Assembly: GCA_944320745.1 (NCBI GenBank) | Contig: CALUIN010000038.1 | Coordinates: forward strand, 1-56,996 | DNA from: an uncultured Alloprevotella sp. | GTDB taxonomy: Bacteria; Bacteroidota; Bacteroidia; Bacteroidales; Bacteroidaceae | Direction: 5' to 3' | DNA: 56,996 nt | Notes under the pieces: generated by a model | Database searches by the model: none | What the model was told of the DNA's origin: nothing | What the model saw: the letters and a program-made list of their open reading frames with translations, nothing else | Translations under genes and position numbers: made by a program | Part shown: one piece after another, positions 44,258-53,310 of the stretch | Position numbering within the stretch: position 1 is the first letter of the stretch | How the letters are laid out: the number at the start of each line of letters is the position of its first letter

Positions 44258-46486
44258 ATGCACCGCATGTCTCGAAATACTTCCTCGCGCCGCCAGCGCG
44301 TGTCCCTCCGCCAGCTCGCGGCATGGGCGCTGGCGGGTGTTTCTGTCCTGCTCATCCTGCTGATGCTCTTCCCGACCGGTCTGAGACACCAGCTCGACGG
44401 CGTCTGCCTCGTAGAGTGCCGGCCCCGCTATGCCGCGGTGCTGGCACCGGGCGACACGCTCTGGCTCTCGGCCGACGGAAGGTCCTGTGCGCCGGACGGC
44501 GACTCGCTCCGTAGCGACACGCTCGCCGCTTCGGGCTGTTTCGTCTCGAACCAAGGCCATGTGCTCACGTCGGCCGCGCTGCTCCGCTTTGCCCCGGACA
44601 CGCTCCCGGCCGACACGCTCCGCGCCTGGCTGGCGCGCGAGGAGCAGCGGCTGGAACGGCTGCTGGCCGTGAAAGAGAGGGAGATGGACGAACTGGACTA
44701 CTATGCAGCCACGCACACGGTCGTGGACGACGGATACAACGAAGTCATGGCCTACCGCAGCCAGAGCGCCGCCCGCCTGGCCCGCATCCGGCGGCTGCTC
44801 GGACAGGTGCGGCGCACCGAAGGCCGTAGCGTGAAGGCCGGGCTCAGGGAGACGTATCGCCTGACGTGCGCCTGGCCGGACGGGCGCGACAGTGTGTCGC
44901 TCCGCACCGTAGCGGCCGTGCGCCGGCAATACGCGGACTCCGTCCTGCTCCTGCAGGTCTCAGACGGACAGTTGCCGCGGCAGGCGTTCCGCTTCGTGGT
45001 CTATGCGGCCGACGTCCCGCAGTGGGGCGCACAGGTGCTGGGCTTTTTCGGCCTCGCCCCCCTGCCGGACGCGGCACGCGCGGACAGCACGCGCTGCCTC
45101 GACGCGCCGCAGCTGGAAGGCGCTCCGGCGGTCAACCTCTTCGGCCAGCTCTGCGGGCTGCGGGTGAACGGACGGCTGCGGACCATGCAAGGGGCACGGG
45201 CCGCCTACTTCGCCGAGCGAAACGGCCTAAGCTGGCTGTGGAGCAACCTGCGGATTGCCACGGCGCGCTTCTTCACCTTCGCGCCGCCGCGCGCCACACG
45301 CACCGTGGCTACGCCGGACCGGCCGCCGCGCAACGTACGCGGACTGGTCCGGACAGGCAGGGCATACGGCCGGTTCGCACGTCCTGAAGGGCTCTACTGC
45401 GGGCGGACCGACGGACCGATGCCCGAAGGCTACGGAACCATGTACTACAAGGACGGAAGCCGGTACGACGGCCTGTGGCACAGGGGGCAGCGCGAGGGCA
45501 TAGGCTGCCTGCTCACCGATTCGGCAACCTACACCGGGCGCTGGCGCGCGGACTCGCTGGCCTGCGGCACACGTCGCGACAGCACAGCCCTTTACGCCGG
45601 AGTGTTGGACCACGAGCTGCGGCCCCACGGCAGCGGCCGGCAACTGTGGGACAACGGCACCTATTATCAAGGCAACTGGCAACACGGCCGGCGAGAGGGC
45701 TTCGGCTTCGCCGTCAGCGAACGGGACATCGTGCAGGCCGGCATCTGGAAACAGGACCGCTTCCAGGGGGAACAGATCATCTACACGGCCAACCGCGTCT
45801 ACGGCATAGACATCTCGCGCTACCAGCACGAAATCCGCCGACGCGTCTACCGCATTGACTGGAAGAGCCTGCGCATCACGAGCCTGGGGACAGCCAGCCG
45901 CAAACGCATCCACGGGCAACAGGACTATCCCGTCAGCTTCATCTACATCAAATCCTCGGAAGGCATCACCGTGCGCAACCGCTACTACGCCGCGGACATC
46001 GCCGCCGCCCGGCGGCGGGGCATCCCGGCCGGGGCCTACCACTTCTTCTCGACGCGGCGCAGCGGCAAGGCCCAGGCCCGCTACTTCCTGCGACAGGCGC
46101 GGCCACGACGCGGCGACCTGCCGCCGGTGCTCGACGTGGAACCTTACGACCAGCAGATACGCGCCATGGGCGGCATCGGCGTGTTGTTCCGCGAAGTGAC
46201 GGACTGGATGCAGACCGTGGAACAGCAATGCGGCACGCGGCCCATCCTCTACGTAAGCCAGAACTTTGTGAACAAATACATGGAACACGCGCCGGCCGCA
46301 CTGGGCCGGTACCAGGTGTGGATAGCCCGCTACGGGGAATACAAGCCCTACGTGCGCCTGCTCTACTGGCAGCTGGCCGCAGACGGGCGGGTGAAGGGCA
46401 TCCGTGGCGCCGTGGACATCAACGTCTACAACGGCTCACGCGCGCAATTCGAGGAGTTCGTGCGGACCGAGTGCGTGAAGCGCTGA
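44258..46486 (+). CDS. Membrane-anchored MORN-repeat / GH25 lysozyme-like protein with a degenerate protease-like domain
   Basis: A 742-residue protein. A basic N-terminus and one membrane segment (about 20-38) anchor it. Residues about 85-300 resemble a trypsin-like serine protease: GCFVSNQGHVLTSAALL is like the usual FVSxxGxILTNAHVV and EGAPAVNLFGQLCGL is like GNSGGPVFNxxGxVIGI, but the catalytic His and Ser are missing. About 380-500 holds MORN repeats (YKDGSRYDGLWHRGQREGIG, DNGTYYQGNWQHGRREGFGF). Residues 513-735 are a GH25 lysozyme domain (YGIDISRYQ, FIYIKSSEG, GAYHFF, PPVLDVE), with the acidic catalytic residues in place. It probably cuts or senses peptidoglycan outside the inner membrane. 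Confidence 0.88.
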   Translation: MHRMSRNTSSRRQRVSLRQLAAWALAGVSVLLILLMLFPTGLRHQLDGVCLVECRPRYAAVLAPGDTLWLSADGRSCAPDGDSLRSDTLAASGCFVSNQGHVLTSAALLRFAPDTLPADTLRAWLAREEQRLERLLAVKEREMDELDYYAATHTVVDDGYNEVMAYRSQSAARLARIRRLLGQVRRTEGRSVKAGLRETYRLTCAWPDGRDSVSLRTVAAVRRQYADSVLLLQVSDGQLPRQAFRFVVYAADVPQWGAQVLGFFGLAPLPDAARADSTRCLDAPQLEGAPAVNLFGQLCGLRVNGRLRTMQGARAAYFAERNGLSWLWSNLRIATARFFTFAPPRATRTVATPDRPPRNVRGLVRTGRAYGRFARPEGLYCGRTDGPMPEGYGTMYYKDGSRYDGLWHRGQREGIGCLLTDSATYTGRWRADSLACGTRRDSTALYAGVLDHELRPHGSGRQLWDNGTYYQGNWQHGRREGFGFAVSERDIVQAGIWKQDRFQGEQIIYTANRVYGIDISRYQHEIRRRVYRIDWKSLRITSLGTASRKRIHGQQDYPVSFIYIKSSEGITVRNRYYAADIAAARRRGIPAGAYHFFSTRRSGKAQARYFLRQARPRRGDLPPVLDVEPYDQQIRAMGGIGVLFREVTDWMQTVEQQCGTRPILYVSQNFVNKYMEHAPAALGRYQVWIARYGEYKPYVRLLYWQLAADGRVKGIRGAVDINVYNGSRAQFEEFVRTECVKR

Positions 46487-46504
46487 AGCCTGCGCGACAA
46501 GGAC

Positions 46505-46536
46505 TTTGGCCAGACTGCAAAAAAATGCTAACTTTG
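46505..46536 (+). promoter_or_regulatory. Promoter of the YeiH-type transporter gene
   Basis: TTTG at 46505-46508 and TAACTTTG at 46529-46536 with exactly 20 nt between them: a full Bacteroidota -33/-7 promoter, the best in the window. The start codon lies 28 nt downstream. Confidence 0.75.
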
Positions 46537-46564
46537 CAGGCTCAAACAAAAAAACTTTTCCGAC

Positions 46565-47626
46565 ATGACAAAAAAGTACAACGGAGAGGTGCTCCATGGC
46601 ATCCTGCTCATCGTGCTGTTCTCCTTCTCTGCGTTCTATATCGCCGGCTTCGACTTCGTGAAGCGCCTGTCGTTCAGTCCGCTCATCGTGGGCATCATCC
46701 TGGGCATGCTCTACGCGAACAGTCTCCGCAACAAGCTGCCGTCTACGTGGGTGCCGGGCATCAAGTTCTGCTCGAAGACCGTGCTGCGCGCCGGCATCGT
46801 ACTCTACGGTTTCCGCCTGACATTCCAGCAAGTCGTGGCCATCGGCATACCGGCCATCACGGCGGACCTCATCATCGTGGCCGGTACGCTGCTGCTGGGC
46901 GTCGTGCTGGGCCGTGTGCTCAGAGCGGACCGCGAGACCACGCTCATGACGGCTACCGGCAGCGCCATCTGCGGCGCGGCGGCCGTGCTGGGCGCTGAGC
47001 CCATCGTGCGCTGCGAGGCGCACAAGACGGCCGTAGCCGTATCGACGGTCGTCATCTTCGGCACACTCTCCATGTTCCTCTACCCCATCATGTACCGGGC
47101 CGGCTGGCTGGACGCGCTGGGCAACCAGGGCGTGGCCATCTATACGGGAGCCACGCTCCACGAAGTGGCTCACGTGGTAGGCGCAGGCAATGCCATCGAC
47201 TCGGCCGGAGGCAGCATAGCCGACACGGCTACCATCACGAAGATGATCCGCGTCATCCTGCTGGCGCCCACGCTGCTGCTGATGAGTTTCTGCCTGAGCC
47301 GCGTGCGCCGCAAGGCCGGCGCAGAGGGAGCGACAGGCAGCGGTAAAATCACGATACCCTGGTTTGCCTTCTACTTCCTGGTGGCCATCGGCATCAATTC
47401 GCTCCTGCAGTCGGCCGTATTCATCCCGGCCGCGGCGCTGCAGTCCGCCACGGACTTCATAGAAAACGTGGACACTTTCCTGCTGACCATGGCTATGACG
47501 GCTCTGGGAGCGGAAACGAGCATTGACAAGTTCAAGCAGGCGGGAGTGAAACCGTTCCTGCTGGCTTTCGGACTGTATATCTGGCTGGTAGGCGGCGGCT
47601 ATCTGATAGCCCTGTGGCTGGCCTGA
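46565..47626 (+). CDS. YeiH-family putative sulfate/sulfonate exporter
   Basis: A 353-residue inner-membrane protein with about ten hydrophobic segments. LSFSPLIVGIILGMLYANSL, TATGSAICGAAAVLGAEP and GATLHEVAHVVGAGNAI are typical of the YeiH (UPF0324) family. Some members are annotated as sulfate exporters and one is linked to a LysR regulator; the true substrate here is unknown. It has its own strong promoter and converges on an AraC-type regulator. Confidence 0.92.
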   Translation: MTKKYNGEVLHGILLIVLFSFSAFYIAGFDFVKRLSFSPLIVGIILGMLYANSLRNKLPSTWVPGIKFCSKTVLRAGIVLYGFRLTFQQVVAIGIPAITADLIIVAGTLLLGVVLGRVLRADRETTLMTATGSAICGAAAVLGAEPIVRCEAHKTAVAVSTVVIFGTLSMFLYPIMYRAGWLDALGNQGVAIYTGATLHEVAHVVGAGNAIDSAGGSIADTATITKMIRVILLAPTLLLMSFCLSRVRRKAGAEGATGSGKITIPWFAFYFLVAIGINSLLQSAVFIPAAALQSATDFIENVDTFLLTMAMTALGAETSIDKFKQAGVKPFLLAFGLYIWLVGGGYLIALWLA

Positions 47627-47638
47627 AAAGCATGAAAC

Positions 47639-47685
47639 GGACTCGGGCCCGCCGTCACGAAAAGGTTGACGGCGGACCCGAGTCT
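47639..47685. terminator. Shared stem-loop between convergent genes
   Basis: A 19-bp stem (47639-47657 with 47667-47685, one mismatch) lies between the ends of the YeiH and AraC genes. T-runs are short on both sides, so efficiency is uncertain, but the position fits a bidirectional terminator. Confidence 0.7.
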
Positions 47686-47696
47686 GTTATGCCGGT

Positions 47697-48608
47697 TCAG
47701 TTAGCGTGTTTTCGCCACTCCGTGGGCGTAGTGCCCGTGACTTTCTTGAACAGGCGGGTGAAGTGTTGCGGATGCTGGAATCCCAGTTCGTAAGCCACCT
47801 CGCCCACCGTCTTGTCCGGCAGAAGGATGCGCTCCTTCGCCTCGCGAACAAGGCGCAGCTGAATGTGCTCCTGCGCGCTTTTGCCGGTCTCCTTTTTCAA
47901 GAGGTCGCCGAAGTAGTTGGGTGAAAGGCAGAGCTGCTCGGCGCAAAACCGCACAGTCGGCAGTCCGCCCTTGGCGGCTTTCCCTCCGGCGAAATAGTCG
48001 TCGAGCAACTGTTCGAAACGGAGCAGGATGTCGTGGTTGACGTGAGTGCGCGTAATGAACTGCCGCTCATAAAAGCGGAGGCAATAGTCGAGCAGCATCT
48101 CGATGTTGACGTTGATAAGGCGGCGGCTGTGGCGGTCGACCGGCCGCTCCACCTCATACTTGATTTTTTGCAAACAGTCCACGACAATCTCGCGCTCGCG
48201 CTCGGAAAGGTGGAGCGCCTCGTTGGACTCGTAAGAGAAAAAGGTGTAGTCCTTCATGGCGCGCCCGAGGGATGAACCGTGGATGAGGTCGGGATGAAAG
48301 AGCAGGGCCCAGCCTTTGGGCTGGAATACTTGCCCTGTGTCGACGAAGCCGACGACCTGGCCGGGAGCTATGGCCACGATGGTGCCCTCCTGATAGTCGT
48401 AGTTCTGGCGGCCGTACACGATGTCGCCGCACTTGACCTCCTTCAAGAATACGGCGTAGAAGCCGAAGACCTGGCGGCTGTGGTACATCGGGCCGCATTT
48501 CGAGAAGTCGATCACACTGACAAGCGGATTGAATGTCTCGACTCCCATTGCGCGGTTGTATTCGCAGATAGTAGAAAGGGTTGTGATTTTTTTCTCTGCC
48601 TTTTCCAT
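47697..48608 (-). CDS. AraC-family transcriptional regulator
   Basis: A 303-residue regulator from the ATG at 48606-48608. The N-terminal half is a cupin-like sensing domain (QEGTIVAIAPGQVVGFV, GWALLFHPDLIHGSSLGRAM). The C-terminal 100 residues form the double helix-turn-helix: CAEQLCLSPNYFGDLLKKETGKSAQEHIQ and VGEVAYELGFQHPQHFTRLFKKVTGTTPTEWRK. The ligand and target genes cannot be read from the sequence; the convergent YeiH gene is not an obvious target. Confidence 0.94.
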   Translation of the reverse strand: MEKAEKKITTLSTICEYNRAMGVETFNPLVSVIDFSKCGPMYHSRQVFGFYAVFLKEVKCGDIVYGRQNYDYQEGTIVAIAPGQVVGFVDTGQVFQPKGWALLFHPDLIHGSSLGRAMKDYTFFSYESNEALHLSEREREIVVDCLQKIKYEVERPVDRHSRRLINVNIEMLLDYCLRFYERQFITRTHVNHDILLRFEQLLDDYFAGGKAAKGGLPTVRFCAEQLCLSPNYFGDLLKKETGKSAQEHIQLRLVREAKERILLPDKTVGEVAYELGFQHPQHFTRLFKKVTGTTPTEWRKHAN

Positions 48609-48629
48609 TGCGTGAGGAATATTATCCTG

Positions 48630-48637
48630 CAAAAATA
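48630..48637 (-). promoter_or_regulatory. -7 box of the AraC gene, overlapping the comF terminator tail
   Basis: Reads TATTTTTG on the minus strand, a perfect TAnnTTTG match 21 nt before the ATG. Its T-run is also the tail of the hairpin at 48641-48675, so one sequence may end the comF transcript and start the AraC transcript. Confidence 0.55.
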
Positions 48638-48640
48638 ATG

Positions 48641-48675
48641 ATTCTGCCCCACAGACAAAAGCTGCGGGGCAGAAT
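48641..48675 (-). terminator. Terminator of panC-panD-comF
   Basis: ATTCTGCCCCACAG at 48641-48654 pairs with 48662-48675 with one mismatch. On the minus strand the T-run follows 3 nt later. Confidence 0.7.
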
Positions 48676-48703
48676 GCAGTAATCGTGGTAGGAGAAACCG
48701 TAA

Positions 48704-49486
48704 TCATGGTCGGGCGGGTTCGCCGTCGGGCCGCCGGGCAGGCCGCCGCGGCGTGAGGGGCACGAGGGGATGGTCCCCGGCCAGGGCGAGCGTCAGTACG
48801 CTCAGGCGGACACCGCCCGCGGCTGCTATGGTCTGCCCGCAGGAGATAAGCGAAGCGCCGGTTGTCAGCACATCGTCGACCAACAACACATGGCGGCCGC
48901 GCAAAGCCTCTGGCCGCAGCAGACGGAAAATGCCGGCTACGTTCGCCTGACGCTCCTGGCCGGTCAGGTGCGTCTGCGTAGGGTTGTCCACCGTGCGGGC
49001 AACGGATGACGTGTCGACGGGCAGTCCCGTAATCTCGCTCACGCCGCGAGCCAGTTCGGTGCTCTGGTTGTATCCGCGCCTCTTTTCGCGCCGGCGGGAC
49101 AACGGCAGGGGGAGAATCAAGTCCACCCCGTCGAAGAAATCGCTGTCCGCCAGGTCGGCCGCCATGGCCCGGCCCATGTAGCGCCCCACCTGAGGCCGGC
49201 TGTAGTACTTCAGGCTCCAGAAAAGCCTGCGGCTATCCGCCCCGGCATAATAATGTATGTATGCATTGGCCCGCACTATCGGCAGTTTTCCCCAGAATAT
49301 CCGCTCCACCACGTTGCCCCGCTCACCGTGCAGCCGGGTAAAGGGCAAAGCCTGATAGCAGGGGACACAGACGCAGTGCTCCGCCGCGCAAAGCCGGCGG
49401 CCACACACGGCACACCGCTCGGGAAACACGAGCCGGAGGGCGTCGCGCCCCGAGCCGGCAATGTCCCGCAGCCAACCGGGCAGCAT
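48704..49486 (-). CDS. ComF-family phosphoribosyltransferase-like protein
   Basis: A 260-residue protein with an N-terminal zinc-finger-like Cys cluster (CAVCGRRLC, CVPC) and a C-terminal PRTase domain with VLLVDDVLTTGAS, the PRPP-binding loop. ComF homologues assist DNA uptake in competent bacteria, but many Bacteroidota have the gene without known competence. The C-terminal 25 residues are rich in Pro and Arg. Third in the panC-panD-comF run, 4 nt behind panD. Confidence 0.92.
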   Translation of the reverse strand: MLPGWLRDIAGSGRDALRLVFPERCAVCGRRLCAAEHCVCVPCYQALPFTRLHGERGNVVERIFWGKLPIVRANAYIHYYAGADSRRLFWSLKYYSRPQVGRYMGRAMAADLADSDFFDGVDLILPLPLSRRREKRRGYNQSTELARGVSEITGLPVDTSSVARTVDNPTQTHLTGQERQANVAGIFRLLRPEALRGRHVLLVDDVLTTGASLISCGQTIAAAGGVRLSVLTLALAGDHPLVPLTPRRPARRPDGEPARP

Positions 49487-49490
49487 ATAT

Positions 49491-49844
49491 TCAGACTAAA
49501 CGGTTCCCGCGGGCACCGTCCGGGAAAATCACTTTCGGGCGGAACGTCCGGGCTTCGTCGGGCGTCATCGCGGCATAGCTCATGACTATCACCTCGTCGC
49601 CCACCTGGAACTTACGCGCGGCTGCGCCGTTCAGGCAGATGCAGCCCGTGCCGCGGGGGCCAGTGATGACATACGTTTCCACCCTTTCGCCGTTGTTATT
49701 GTTCACCACGTGGACATGCTCGCCCGCCACGATTCCGGCAGCCTCCATGAGGTCCTCGTCTATCGTGATGCTGCCCATGTAGTGCAGATTGGCTTCTGTG
49801 ACACGCGCACAGTGGATTTTCGACTTCAGAATACTCAAGAACAT
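49491..49844 (-). CDS. panD: Aspartate 1-decarboxylase
   Basis: Makes beta-alanine from aspartate for pantothenate and coenzyme A. The 117-residue proenzyme has YMGSIT with Gly24-Ser25, the self-cleavage site that creates the pyruvoyl group. Lys9, Tyr22 and the [17 protein letters not shown] region are conserved. It lies 13 nt behind panC, the enzyme that uses its product, and the two are clearly one operon. Confidence 0.97.
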   Translation of the reverse strand: MFLSILKSKIHCARVTEANLHYMGSITIDEDLMEAAGIVAGEHVHVVNNNNGERVETYVITGPRGTGCICLNGAAARKFQVGDEVIVMSYAAMTPDEARTFRPKVIFPDGARGNRLV

Positions 49845-49857
49845 GGATGCAGGATGC

Positions 49858-50706
49858 TTAGCGGTAACGGATGTTGTCGATAAGCCGCACAGGCTGGCTG
49901 CCGCAATAAACGGTGATGCAGCCGACTATACCCGACGCGGCAGTCCAGGAGTCCACGGGCTGGAGCGTCGTATCGTCAACAATCTGGTAATACTCCACCT
50001 CAAGGCCGCTGATAGCGTTGAGACTGTTTACTACGTAATCGTGCGTCTCCGCAACGGTGTGACCGGCCGCGAAGGTCTGGCTATCTTTCAGGACGCGGAA
50101 GATGTTGGCCGCCGTGACCTTTTCCGCAGGGGTCAGCAAGGCGTTTCGGCTGCTCAGGGCAAGGCCGCTCTCCTCGCGGACTATGGGGCAAGGACAGATG
50201 GTGACGGGCAACCGTAAGTCATTCACCATGGCGCGCACCACGGCTATTTGCTGGAAATCCTTCTCGCCGAAATAGGCGTTATCCGGCTCTACCCAAAGAA
50301 AGAGCTTGCTGACAATCTGGCACACGCCGTTGAAGTGGCCGGGACGATGTGCGCCCTCCATGACCGTGTCAATAGGCGGGTAGCTGAAGCGGCGCGTATC
50401 GGGTTCGGGATATACCTCCTCGGGGGCCGGGGCAAAAACCAAGTCGGCACCGAGCGTCTCAAGCAGCTTGCAGTCCGCCCCCAACGTCCGCGGGTAATGC
50501 TGCAAATCGTTCTTGTCATTAAATTGTGTGGGATTGACAAAGACACTGACCGCAGTCGCGCCGTTCTCAGCCACACTGCGACGCACCAGCGAGGCATGAC
50601 CCGCATGCAACGCGCCCATGGTAGGCACCAAGCCTATACTCTTCCCTTCAACGCGGAGCTTGCGCAGCTCCGCCTTCAGTCCTTCAATAGTCGTAACAAC
50701 TTGCAT
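49858..50706 (-). CDS. panC: Pantothenate synthetase (pantoate--beta-alanine ligase)
   Basis: Joins pantoate and beta-alanine with ATP. From the ATG at 50704-50706 the protein has 282 residues. [15 protein letters not shown] (27-41) carries the HxGH nucleotide motif at 34-37. [14 protein letters not shown] and SSRNALL (the KMSKS-like loop) are all present. A longer frame upstream adds a leader with no homology to the family. A near-consensus -7 box (TTATTTTG on the minus strand, 50733-50740) precedes it. Confidence 0.97.
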   Translation of the reverse strand: MQVVTTIEGLKAELRKLRVEGKSIGLVPTMGALHAGHASLVRRSVAENGATAVSVFVNPTQFNDKNDLQHYPRTLGADCKLLETLGADLVFAPAPEEVYPEPDTRRFSYPPIDTVMEGAHRPGHFNGVCQIVSKLFLWVEPDNAYFGEKDFQQIAVVRAMVNDLRLPVTICPCPIVREESGLALSSRNALLTPAEKVTAANIFRVLKDSQTFAAGHTVAETHDYVVNSLNAISGLEVEYYQIVDDTTLQPVDSWTAASGIVGCITVYCGSQPVRLIDNIRYR

Positions 50707-50846
50707 TGTACTTCGTAGATAAATTAACGGTGCAAAATAACAGAATCCTTGCCACATATTTGCCACTCTCCCCGGACAAATTGCGGTTTTTAACATTCTG
50801 GCGGATTCAAAGCCTGCCCGTCCGCGGCCGAATCCTATTTTTTTCG

Positions 50847-50854
50847 TACCTTTG
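50847..50854 (+). promoter_or_regulatory. -7 box of the GT5-like gene
   Basis: TACCTTTG, a perfect TAnnTTTG match 26 nt before the ATG. Confidence 0.6.
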
Positions 50855-50880
50855 CAGTAAACAAACAGTCCACATCCATA

Positions 50881-51714
50881 ATGAAGGCGAAGAAGGTTTT
50901 ATTTATAACCCAAGAACTTATTCCCTACGTACCAGAAAGCCCCATGGCCACCATAGGCCGTAAGTTGCCCCAATCCATTCAAGACAGCGGCTACGAAATC
51001 CGAACTTTCATGCCCAAGTGGGGCAACATCAACGAGCGGCGAAACCAATTGCACGAAGTCATCCGGCTATCGGGGATGAACATTATCATTGACGACACGG
51101 ATCATCCCCTTATCATAAAAGTGGCTTCCATACAGGCCGCGCGGATGCAGGTCTATTTCATCGACAACGAGGAATATTTCCACAAGCGGGCCATGCTCGC
51201 CGACGAAAACGGAAACGAGTATGAGGACAATGCGGAACGGGCTATCTTCTACGCCCGCGGCGTCCTGGAGACGCTGAAGAAACTCCGCTGGTGTCCGGAC
51301 ATTATTCACTGCCACGGCTGGATGTCCGCCATCGCTCCCCTCTATATCAAGACTGCCTACAAGGAAGAGCCGCCTTTCCTCAACACCAAGGTGATCTTCT
51401 CCGCCTACAACGAAATGCCGAAGCTCGCTCCCGTGCCAAATTTCGCAGAGTGTCTGAAGTTTCGCGACGCCAATGAAGAAGTGCTCCAGGCTACGGGCAT
51501 CGACCTCGGATGTCCAGACGCCTACGGACAATTGGCGATAGCCTTCTCCGACGGATACGTACAAAGCGAACAGAACGCCCACCCCGAGTTGCTCGACTTC
51601 GCCCGTCAGCACGGAGTCCAGACGCTCGAATGGCCGGGCGATGACAACTTGAGTGAGAATTACAGCAAATTCTACCAACAAATCACTGGCGAAACGGCCG
51701 AAGAAGGAGAATAA
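50881..51714 (+). CDS. GT5-like half protein (annotated glycogen/starch synthase in relatives)
   Basis: A 277-residue protein that matches only the N-terminal Rossmann half of GT5 glycogen synthases. A full enzyme has about 480 residues. The ADP-glucose-binding KxGGL motif near the start is replaced by ESPMATIG, and the whole C-terminal nucleotide-sugar-binding lobe is absent. [17 protein letters not shown], the part most like GT5 enzymes, remains. The same short form, next to panC and a DUF4270 lipoprotein, occurs in other Bacteroidales as I recall, so it is not a local truncation. It probably does not make glycogen; its real role is unknown. Confidence 0.8.
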   Translation: MKAKKVLFITQELIPYVPESPMATIGRKLPQSIQDSGYEIRTFMPKWGNINERRNQLHEVIRLSGMNIIIDDTDHPLIIKVASIQAARMQVYFIDNEEYFHKRAMLADENGNEYEDNAERAIFYARGVLETLKKLRWCPDIIHCHGWMSAIAPLYIKTAYKEEPPFLNTKVIFSAYNEMPKLAPVPNFAECLKFRDANEEVLQATGIDLGCPDAYGQLAIAFSDGYVQSEQNAHPELLDFARQHGVQTLEWPGDDNLSENYSKFYQQITGETAEEGE

Positions 51715-51718
51715 TCCG

Positions 51719-51726
51719 TACCTTTG
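51719..51726 (+). promoter_or_regulatory. -7 box of the DUF4270 gene
   Basis: TACCTTTG, a perfect TAnnTTTG match in the gap after the GT5-like gene, 29 nt before the GTG start. Confidence 0.6.
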
Positions 51727-51755
51727 ACCCCGCATCACCAAACCCCGACACTGAC

Positions 51756-53255
51756 GTGAAAAAGCTACATCTCCCCGCCATCGGCTCACTGCTGCTTTGG
51801 GCGGCAACGCTCTGCGCGTTTACTTCCTGCGACGACGACACGGCTACGATAGGGACCAGCATTATGCCCGACTTCGACAATGTCTCCACATCGCAGGCCA
51901 TCTATACCGTCCACTCTAAGGCGGTCAAGGTAGACTCCGTCCTGGCCAACACCAGCGACTGCTACCTGGGCCGTATCGTTGACCCGGAAACGCGCGCTCA
52001 GACCACGTGTAACTTCCTCGCCCAGTTCCACGTCCTCGAAGACTACGCGTTCCCGACGCGAGAGGAGATCGTCTGCGATGACAACGGCGATCCCATAGCA
52101 GACTCCTGCGTGCTGCGCATCTTCTTTGACCGTTACTACGGAGACTCGCTTACTACGATGACGCTACACGTCCAGGAACTCGACACGGCCAAGGTGATGG
52201 AGGAAAACGTGTCTTACTACACCAACCTGGATGCCGCCGACTACCTCAGCACGACATCGCCCATCCGCACGGACGTTTCCTATGCCGTAAAGGACTTGAG
52301 CCGCCCGGACTCAGTCACCGACGGCTCCACCTACCTGCGTAGCGTCGTCATCAAGCTCCCTGCCAGCTACGGCCAGCACCTGCTGAAGAAATACTACGAG
52401 AATCCCGCCAACTACCAGGACTCCTATCAATTCATCCACCACGTGTGCCCCGGATTCTACTTCCAGACCACGGGCGGAACCGGCGTCATGCTCAACGCCG
52501 AGGTGACGACGCTCGACGTACACTTCCGCTACAAGAGCAAGACGGCCCTACTGCGCGACACCATCGTGAGCGGCATGCAGCGCATGGCCGCTACCGAAGA
52601 AGTCATTCAAAACACGCAAGTGAGCAACTCCGTGCCCGGCTACATGCTCGACGAGAACAACTCATACACCTACGTCAAATCGCCGACCGGCATCTTTACG
52701 GAAGTCACCCTCCCCGTCGGGGAAATCGTGGCCGGCGAGCACTATACGGACACCATCAACTCCGCGCGCCTTTCCCTCCGCCGGTACAACAACACCGTGG
52801 AAAGCCCCTACAACCTCGACCCGCCCCAGACGCTGCTCATGGTGCGCAAGTCTGAGGCCACAAAGTTCTTTGAAGAAGAACAGCTCTCAGACGAACGGAC
52901 GAGCTTCCTGAGCGACTTCGTAACCTCGAACAACGCCTACACGTTCGACAATATCAGCAGCCTGATTACGCTCCTCAAGAACGAACGCGACGCCGGATCC
53001 GGCTGCTCGCCCGACGAGGACGAAGCGGTACGCGCCGCAAAATACGCCGCCTGGGAGGCAGAACACCCGGACTGGAACAAAGTCTGGCTCATCCCGGTCA
53101 AGGCCGAATACAGCACGACGACGAACATGTGGGGACAGACTACGCGGACCCTGCTCCGCATAAGGCACGACATGAGCCTGTCCAGTGCGCGGCTCGAGGG
53201 CGGCACTTCCGACGATTTGGAAATCAATATCATTTACAGTCGATTCAATCAATAA
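51756..53255 (+). CDS. DUF4270 lipoprotein
   Basis: A 499-residue lipoprotein beginning with GTG, supported by the -7 box just upstream and by a clean signal peptide (MKKLHLPAIGSLLLW) with lipobox FTSC followed by DDD, a good surface-export signal. The mature part is beta-rich with Tyr and Thr, as in DUF4270 proteins of Bacteroidota, whose function is unknown. It follows the GT5-like gene, a gene order that I recall as conserved in Bacteroides, so the two may work together. It ends at a strong terminator. Confidence 0.88.
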   Translation: MKKLHLPAIGSLLLWAATLCAFTSCDDDTATIGTSIMPDFDNVSTSQAIYTVHSKAVKVDSVLANTSDCYLGRIVDPETRAQTTCNFLAQFHVLEDYAFPTREEIVCDDNGDPIADSCVLRIFFDRYYGDSLTTMTLHVQELDTAKVMEENVSYYTNLDAADYLSTTSPIRTDVSYAVKDLSRPDSVTDGSTYLRSVVIKLPASYGQHLLKKYYENPANYQDSYQFIHHVCPGFYFQTTGGTGVMLNAEVTTLDVHFRYKSKTALLRDTIVSGMQRMAATEEVIQNTQVSNSVPGYMLDENNSYTYVKSPTGIFTEVTLPVGEIVAGEHYTDTINSARLSLRRYNNTVESPYNLDPPQTLLMVRKSEATKFFEEEQLSDERTSFLSDFVTSNNAYTFDNISSLITLLKNERDAGSGCSPDEDEAVRAAKYAAWEAEHPDWNKVWLIPVKAEYSTTTNMWGQTTRTLLRIRHDMSLSSARLEGGTSDDLEINIIYSRFNQ

Positions 53256-53270
53256 GCTTTATCAAACCAA

Positions 53271-53299
53271 GTGACAGGCCGCATGCCTGTCACTTTTTT
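53271..53299 (+). terminator. Rho-independent terminator of the DUF4270 gene
   Basis: GTGACAGGC at 53271-53279 pairs perfectly with 53285-53293 around a 5-nt loop, then six T. The next gene begins only 12 nt later. Confidence 0.92.
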
Positions 53300-53310
53300 C
53301 TTATCCCGAC

